Below are positions 57,989 to 64,000 of a stretch of DNA of 64,000 nt, piece after piece; the first letter of the stretch is position 1; each line of letters opens with the position of its first letter. The position numbers and the translations under genes were made by a program. The notes below the pieces were generated by a model. That model saw only the letters and a program-made list of their open reading frames with translations, ran no database searches and had not been told where the DNA came from. This stretch comes from Hemibagrus wyckioides (taxonomy: Eukaryota > Chordata > Actinopteri > Siluriformes > Bagridae), in contig NC_080726.1 of NCBI RefSeq assembly GCF_019097595.1, positions 9,398,205-9,462,204 of the forward strand, written 5' to 3'.

Positions 57989-59838
57989 ATATATATATAT
58001 TTAATAATATATTATAATATTATTAAATTATATATTAAAAAATAAAACAAATCATCTGCTTATTTGTGCTGTATTTTTTGTGCATTATAATAATAATAGT
58101 CTCACCAGATGCATTTCAATGTATTGACGTTAATCTGACATTATTATTATTAATAATAATAATAATAATAATAATAAGTGTCTTTGTTACCCTATACAGG
58201 TGGTGAGTTTGATGTTAATAGCAGGGGCAGCCTGGGGAAAATGGGTCGACCTGGTGTCCAGCTTCCGTGTGGTCGCTGCCATCATCGCAGTGGGTGTCTT
58301 TCTCTTCCTCGTAGCAATGATGGGTCTGTGTGGAGCCATGAAGCATCACCAAGTCCTCTTGTTCTTTGTATCCTTCAAAATCTGCTCATTTACTCAACCT
58401 GACTGTCTCCATCTTCTATCACACATCCTTGGTTTCTAATTTCTGCTTACTGAATATTAAAAGAAATGGTATCCATTTCTGCTAACTAAATATCGTCCGG
58501 TTTATTTGTTCAGTTTTTACGTGTGAATATTCTTAACTTTATTCAGTACATGTTCATTCTTCTCCTGCTGTTCATTGTGCAGTTCTCAGTGTCATGTGCG
58601 AGCCTGGCTATCAATAATGAACAACAGGTAAACAGACAGCTGCATTACTTCTTCTGTATATGTTTCTCCAGATGCTTTGGTGTTCGACTGGTTTAGTTCC
58701 ACATCCTTGGTATTACGGTCTCTTTTTCTGCAGAAATCACTCCTGGAGATCGGCTGGAATAAGTCTGAGACGTTGCGGAGCAAACTGCAGACATCACTGG
58801 ACTGTTGTAATTTTGCTGAAGTTAACTACAACACATCATGTGAAGCTGTAAGTTTAGCTTGGTGAGGATGTAGTCGCTTAGTGGTTAAGGTGTTAGACTA
58901 AGGTAAGGCAAGTCCAACCTAAACATAAGGCTGCGAGTTTGAATACTAGTCCACCAAGCTGACACCTCTGGGCTCCTGAGCAGGGCCTTTAACCCTCAGT
59001 TGTATAAATTGTGATAAAGTGTAAGTCACTCATGCCAGAAAACTTTTAAAAGAAAATGAGGAAACTGCTACCAAAACATGCATCAAGTATCCTTTTACAT
59101 CCTGTAATTATTGACATTGTTGGATATTGGGGCCTAAAATGTTATTTTAAATGGAATATGTTTTAGTGGCATATACCTACACAGACACACATTGTATCAA
59201 ATGATCATCAGTGACAATGTAGAGTGACGTGGATTAATCTGGCGTGAACTGCTGATTATTTCCCAAAAAGAGACGTTTAGAAGTACTACCATAGACGTAC
59301 CGTAGTATAAGTACCATAGACGTTAACAGTTTTATTTCTTAACAAATGCTAAATTTGACCCGTTTACACTTCTGTTCAATGTTGTGACACAAGATAACTC
59401 CTGGCATCGCTTACATTACAGCAGACGTTCGCTCGCTAGCTTTTTCACACTACTGATTTATTATTATTTGTCTCCCTTTACCTACAGCAATGTCACAGTG
59501 CTCACAATTGTGAGTCATGTTCAGTAAAAATTCTGGCGTATGCTGATGATGTGCTGCACTTCGTGGGAGGAACGGGTTTGTTCTTTAGTTTCACAGAGGT
59601 GAGTCACGGCATTTCTCAGTTATTCTGTGTCAATGGCCTTTCCAGTACCGGGTTTTACTTTACTTCCTTACTAATGAATTGAGATATTAAGAGAGTAGGA
59701 CTGTATAGCACCTGGTGGAAATCTAAATGCGTTTAATTTTATGTTTTATGTTTTCCATTTCAGATTCTGGGTGTTTGGCTAACATACAGATACAGGAATC
59801 TAAAAGACCCTCGTTTAAATCCTCGTGCTTTCCTTTAA
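57565..59838 (+). CDS. tspan13: tspan13, tetraspanin-13, 6 coding exons
   Basis: Four-pass membrane protein of the tetraspanin family (TSPAN13/31 branch), expected at the plasma membrane or in endosomes. Exons: 57565-57627, 58200-58367, 58547-58627, 58734-58847, 59488-59598, 59764-59838; all GT-AG, all junctions phase 0, 203 aa (human 204). Starts [10 protein letters not shown]. Predicted membrane segments lie at about residues 12-33, 44-68, 78-101 and near the C-terminus ([20 protein letters not shown]). The large extracellular loop has CC at 128-129, further cysteines, and N-x-S/T sequons near 113 and 137. The C-terminus NPRAFL matches the family's NPSAFL. The canonical CCG motif is CCN here. 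TSPAN31 is the close alternative; position beside ankmy2 favours TSPAN13. In the human order BZW2 lies between ANKMY2 and TSPAN13; it is missing here. Confidence 0.94.
57948..58035. repeat. AT-rich palindromic repeat in tspan13 intron 1
   Basis: Runs of TA flanked by inverted copies of ttaataatata-like sequence; could form a long hairpin. A TAA array follows at 58141-58177, 22 bp before the exon 2 acceptor. Confidence 0.8.
58862..59042 (+). mobile_element. tRNA-derived SINE copy in tspan13 intron 4
   Basis: Head gtagtcgcttagtggttaag, B-box-like ggctgcgagtttgaatacta, body ggctcctgagcagggccttt, tail gtgtaagtcactcatgcc. It starts 15 bp after the exon 4 donor. Contains a short extra segment (ctaaggtaaggcaagtccaa) inside the head. 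Confidence 0.75.
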
Positions 59839-59935
59839 CCCTCTGTGTTGCAAAATCGCATCAAACCACTTCCGGCCTGAATAAGTTGCCGTATGTATCC
59901 TGCCAATAATGCCAGTTGATGTGTATATACCTGTA

Positions 59936-59941
59936 AATAAA
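59936..59941 (+). terminator. tspan13 poly(A) signal
   Basis: AATAAA 98 bp past the tspan13 stop codon, in ctgtaaataaatttagg. Confidence 0.6.
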
Positions 59942-59959
59942 TTTAGGCAACAAGGGTTC

Positions 59960-62500
59960 TTCTTTTCAGTTCATACACCACGGTTAACATAATCACAGAG
60001 CACTGAATAATATCTTAAAATAGTCATATCAATATGGAATCTGGTTTCGATTATTTGGCTAGAAACATTTACAAAAGTAAGGACACATTTGGGGAAACGT
60101 GTGTTAGTACAAATTAAGCAAATAATGTTAGACACACTGTACAAAGCTGATGAGACACTAGGCGTAAGAAAGGAGGTGTTAAACTGGACCGACTTGATAA
60201 ACCAGTGAAACACTAACTGATAATAAACACTAGTAATAAGGTGTAGTAATAAAAGACCCGACTTGTCTTTACGAAGCCTAAAGCATTTTATCTTTTGTGA
60301 TAAATGAAAGATGAAACTGCTCATTAGCTTTACTGAATGTTCACTGGGCTGAATTAGCACAGGTATTCGACCTCAGCCCAAAGACACACCGTCAGTGGCC
60401 CACGTGGTTGCACTCTGAACAGGACGTGAGCAGGAACTGCTACGTCATTTATTTAGACATGGCTGAGAACTTACTCAACCAAGATAAAGACAGAAGATTG
60501 CTGAACCTGTCAGTGCTCTGAATGAAGTAATGTTTATTATCATCATGAAGGAGGAAATGTTTTGTTGTAGGCAGAGCTAAAGGAATGTCTGATAGGCTGT
60601 GGGGGAATAAAACTCACATGATTAATTATAGTCGTGACGCACGAATGTCGTCACCACCGCTGTTTAATATACGTGAACTTTCTGTAGCAGGTTGCTTTTA
60701 AAATGTGTGTAATAGTCATTATGGGAAGACTTCGTTGTTTACCTGTACAGTATTATACTGAATATAGTGGACATAGAAACCAAAGAATAAACCAAATTTA
60801 TTCTTCAGTTACATTGTGTTTATCTGTCACTTCTGAATTATACTCATTTTGAACAATGACTCTTCTGACTAATTATTTGTTATCTCACTAATTTGTCTTA
60901 TCTAACTTCAGCTCTATAATATATCAGAGACTTAAAATGATTTTTCTTCACACTTTTACCTCTTTTTATTTGTATTTTTACCAGCAGCAATGCTCAAACC
61001 ATTATAGTAAAACTATACTGTATACAATTTAACATTTATTAGACATACACTCTATGGCCAAAACTATGTGGACACCTGACTATCACTCATATTTTAACAC
61101 ATTGTACAGGAAGTCCTTGTATGCTGTAGCCACAATTGAGGTTGAACTCGAGAAGCCTGTACAAAGCTAACCTGACCTAAACCCTACTGATCACCTTTTG
61201 GAATGATCTGACCGTGTTTCTGTGGCTGAATGATCATAAAAACCTTATAGGCATGCTCCAAAGTCTACTGAAAAGGGAACATATGGGTGTGATAGCCAGG
61301 TGCCCACTTAATTTTGGCCATATTGTGTGTGTGTGTGTGTGTCAGGCTTCAGATTGGCAAACGAATAGCAAATTTATGCTTACTTTGCAAAGCCATTTAA
61401 TTTTTGTCATTTCACATAATGTCAAAATTCAATAGCTTTTTCTTTTCTGAATGACACAGCAGGCAAGCTGAAATTGTAACGAGAGAGAGAGAGAATTGGG
61501 GAGGTGTGTGTGTGTGTGTGTGTTGGGGTACAATTCCAGTGTTACAGATTCTACATTTGAACTGATCTTGTCTTCATATCAGCGAGAATATACATCTTCT
61601 GTCTGAATGTTGGTCTAAAAGATATAGAACTGTTTTTCATGGTGATGAGTTTCTGTTAAAGGCTCAATACATTTAACAAACTCTAAGACTGTTAAAGACT
61701 TGCGCTAGAAAATTATACATATATTAGAAAAACTCAGTAACACAGTAATTACAGATTCAGTAGATTTGGTATAAACAGTTTACTAAGGTAAAGCATGTGC
61801 GATGGCTGGGACATGTTTGAATCAGCCCTTTACAGACTACAGCGATCAGATGGATGCATGTTTAAGTATCTGAAACAGAGAATATTAAGAATAAAGAATG
61901 AACTCTTCGTCTGAATTTATCCTCTCAGCCTTATCGAGGACATTAAATACAAAATAAAATAAGTTAAAGATATAATGGGGTTTTAATACATCTCATTAAT
62001 TAATGGACATACTGCTTCTATATAGAATTAATAAATTTAGACGTTACTAGTGACTTTAATAGTTTTTTTATTCCTTGTGCGCTCAACTTCAGGGTTACCG
62101 TTTATATGAAATGACGTTTGTAGCAATATCGCTTTTTTTAATACTTCATGAGATTAAACAAGGTATGCTTAAATACCAGTAAAAGTTATGCTCAGTATTA
62201 TTAAATTATAGTTTAGAAACATACACTGATCATGATCTTGGCACAAGAAGAAGGTGAGGACTAATGTGCGGAAAATGTCGAAATATTTTTAATTAGCTTC
62301 GTGCCATTGCAGGATCTACGAAATGCACCTGTCGTGACACTGCCTTGCCTCAGGAGTCACAGCTGGCATATACACTGTGACATGGTTTACATTATCTTTG
62401 TCATTCTCCTTGTTTTTGTCCAACTTCCAGCTGTGCATGATTTTCACGAAGAGGAGCAAAACACTCATAGACCCGGTCTTGGATAATCCATGATGCAGTC
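59960..62500. other. Interval between convergent tspan13 and bag6
   Basis: No supported gene. Contains a short Tc1 derivative (61046-61330), GT runs (about 61325-61342 and 61506-61522) and a GA run (about 61482-61494). The 129 aa open frame at 59971-60360 (minus) shows no domain. Confidence 0.6.
61046..61330. mobile_element. Short Tc1/mariner derivative (third family)
   Basis: Left end acactctatggccaaaacta then tgtggacacctgac; right end aattttggccatattgtgtg, complementary to the left. Internal fragment near 61150 reads PDLNPTDHLLE-like text, a decayed DDE end. Confidence 0.72.
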
Positions 62501-62512
62501 TTGTCTAAATAA

Positions 62513-62518
62513 TTTAAT
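62513..62518 (-). terminator. Candidate bag6 poly(A) signal (ATTAAA on minus)
   Basis: TTTAAT on plus, about 145 bp past the bag6 stop. A canonical AATAAA complement is further away at 62067-62072. Confidence 0.3.
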
Positions 62519-62661
62519 ACTAGAGTCGTAGGCAATAAGACGGTGTAAAATCTTCGGAGAATTGTAGATCTTGTTTAAACTGAAATAATTAAAAAAGAAA
62601 TATGAAAGAGCATACACATGCAGCGGAGGAAGGAGGGCCATGGTACAGACATGTATGCTGG

Positions 62662-63828
62662 TTATGAGTCTGGTGAGAACATCGTATGAGTGTTGGGAAA
62701 TCTTCTAGAGCTGAAATTGGGGTCTTCTCTTACTCGTTGTTTGATGTCATTTTTCATCTGAGAATGTAAAGAGTAAACAGATGCTAAAAATTAATGGGTC
62801 TGTGACAAGCATGGAAATACTTGGTGGAGTCATTATGAATCAACATTTATTCCAGCGCATGAAATTTTAATAAAAGGCAAACCCATCTGATTTTAGCAAG
62901 ACGTTTTTTATTTTGCTAAAAAGAAAAAAGGTCTGATTTTTGCATTTGCTAAACAATAAAAAAACACTCATGCATGGGTTTACTGTTTAAACTAAAGATG
63001 CAACAAAGCTCTACAGACAGTGCTAATCTACCATGACTAGTAGATCCACTACGATGTACTGTACCTGTTGTAGGTATGCCTCCTGAAGTTCTGGTCTCTC
63101 AAGGTCTTCCTGTAAGGCACTGGGTGATGTGACAGGTGTGACACCAACTGATCTTGCTGCTTGGCTCACTGCCTCAGAAAGTGTGAGTCTGGGGCCATCA
63201 CTCTGTGCTGTCTGTTGTACACATACAAACATGCATTATTTTTAGGCACTTTAAAACATCGGCGAAGTTTTATAGTACGATTATGAAATTAGAGGGGGGG
63301 AGATGTGTAACCTTTCTGCGCTTTGCAGGCATCCCTTGCAGATATGCATCAGATAGAGGAGGTTGGGCCTTCATTTTCCGCTGGCTGTTTATATCCTGTC
63401 TGATAATGGGCACCCACTCCTGCAAGAGAATGAGAAGAAGCATTTGTTAATGCTTTTTACCACACAAACAGTATAGAGAATGCATAAAGAGCAGAATGGA
63501 GAGCTTACAGGAGGTAAGGCAGCTGCCCAAGCCTCAGCTTCTTCTCCAGGTTCCTCTCCACCTGCTGCTTCCCCTGTCTCTCCAGCTGAACCTCCAACTG
63601 CCCCGTCCTCCTGTGAGCTTACCATTGCCTCCTCTGCTGTGGTAGCTGGAGTGGGAGACAGTGTTTCATCCATCTGAAGATGGGACAGAGGTTAGAGTTC
63701 ATAATTATAGAGCGTACATTGATCATATTGTACAATTCTGAAATGCCAACAAGTTCACTATTGGTATAAAATATGTGTACCTCCATCGGATGACTCTCTG
63801 ACTCATGTGCCTCTCTTGCCTCTTCACC
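62662..63828 (-). CDS. bag6: bag6 (BAT3/Scythe), C-terminal part, 5 coding exons visible, 5' part beyond the window
   Basis: BAG6 is a nuclear/cytosolic chaperone that, with UBL4A and GET4, hands tail-anchored proteins to the GET pathway and triages mislocalised proteins (family knowledge). Visible coding exons, in transcript order: 63781-63828, 63509-63673, 63312-63419, 63065-63211, 62662-62757, all GT-AG and phase 0. The 63312-63419 exon encodes [17 protein letters not shown] and [17 protein letters not shown], nearly identical to human and including the bipartite nuclear-signal region. The next exon encodes [15 protein letters not shown], and the last encodes [12 protein letters not shown] plus RRFPN and a stop: this is the BAG-like UBL4A-binding domain and C-terminus. 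The 63509-63673 exon is low-complexity (E/A/G-rich). No upstream exon was recognised between 63829 and 64000. Convergent with tspan13. Confidence 0.93.
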
Positions 63829-64000
63829 CTTGATATGAAATTTCACAAAAATCAAACAGTGCTTAATCAATGGTGCATAGTTTTTTTTTTTCCTTATGAA
63901 ATTTTATATTACTACAGTCATATGGTCAAATATTGCGCTATAAATTCTAATAATGTTGTAAAACTGCAATGTATTATATTTAAACGACTTTAATTTTATT

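Noticed and set aside
59971..60360. 129 aa minus-strand frame after tspan13
   Set aside because: No recognisable domain or splice context; AT-rich intergenic DNA.

Overview
This window is animal nuclear DNA, most likely from a bony fish. Genes are split by GT-AG introns, AT-rich sequence and microsatellites are abundant, and there are many decayed Tc1/mariner and hAT DNA transposons and tRNA-derived SINEs of the kinds common in teleost genomes. I cannot name the species. Nothing looks bacterial, plasmid or viral, and there is no CRISPR array. Gene models below were assembled by hand: splice sites were read from the sequence, phases checked, and products recognised by similarity to known vertebrate proteins.

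Layout. Positions 1-5.5 kb are intergenic. crppa (ISPD) lies on the minus strand, with ten coding exons from 32949 down to 5895 and a 14.5 kb last intron that holds most of the left half of the window. sostdc1, also minus, has two coding exons (36987 to 34544) and a clear TATA box. lrrc72, plus strand, has nine exons (42365-49464). ankmy2, minus, has ten exons (55819 to 50155) and is convergent with lrrc72. tspan13, plus, has six exons (57565-59838) and is divergent from ankmy2. The C-terminal five coding exons of bag6 lie on the minus strand (63828 to 62662), and the gene continues beyond the right edge.

The order CRPPA-SOSTDC1-LRRC72-ANKMY2-(BZW2)-TSPAN13 is the one on human chromosome 7p21. 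Here BZW2 is absent between ankmy2 and tspan13, and the block abuts bag6, whose human orthologue is in the MHC class III region of chromosome 6. The neighbours are conserved by synteny, not as one pathway. crppa makes CDP-ribitol for dystroglycan glycosylation. sostdc1 is a secreted BMP/Wnt modulator. ankmy2 is a MYND/ankyrin protein linked to ciliary Hedgehog control. tspan13 is a tetraspanin. bag6 is a chaperone for membrane-protein targeting and quality control.

The rest is introns and intergenic DNA shaped by repeats. Highlights are an ~850 bp TCTA/TCTG/GCCT array ending 14 bp before the lrrc72 exon 5 splice acceptor, a 734 bp non-autonomous hAT element with a near-perfect 8 bp target duplication, four copies of an N-terminal-only Tc1 derivative, and two inverted-dimer Tc1 derivatives, one of them inside a GATA array. 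I found no convincing undescribed system; the findings are structural and evolutionary.
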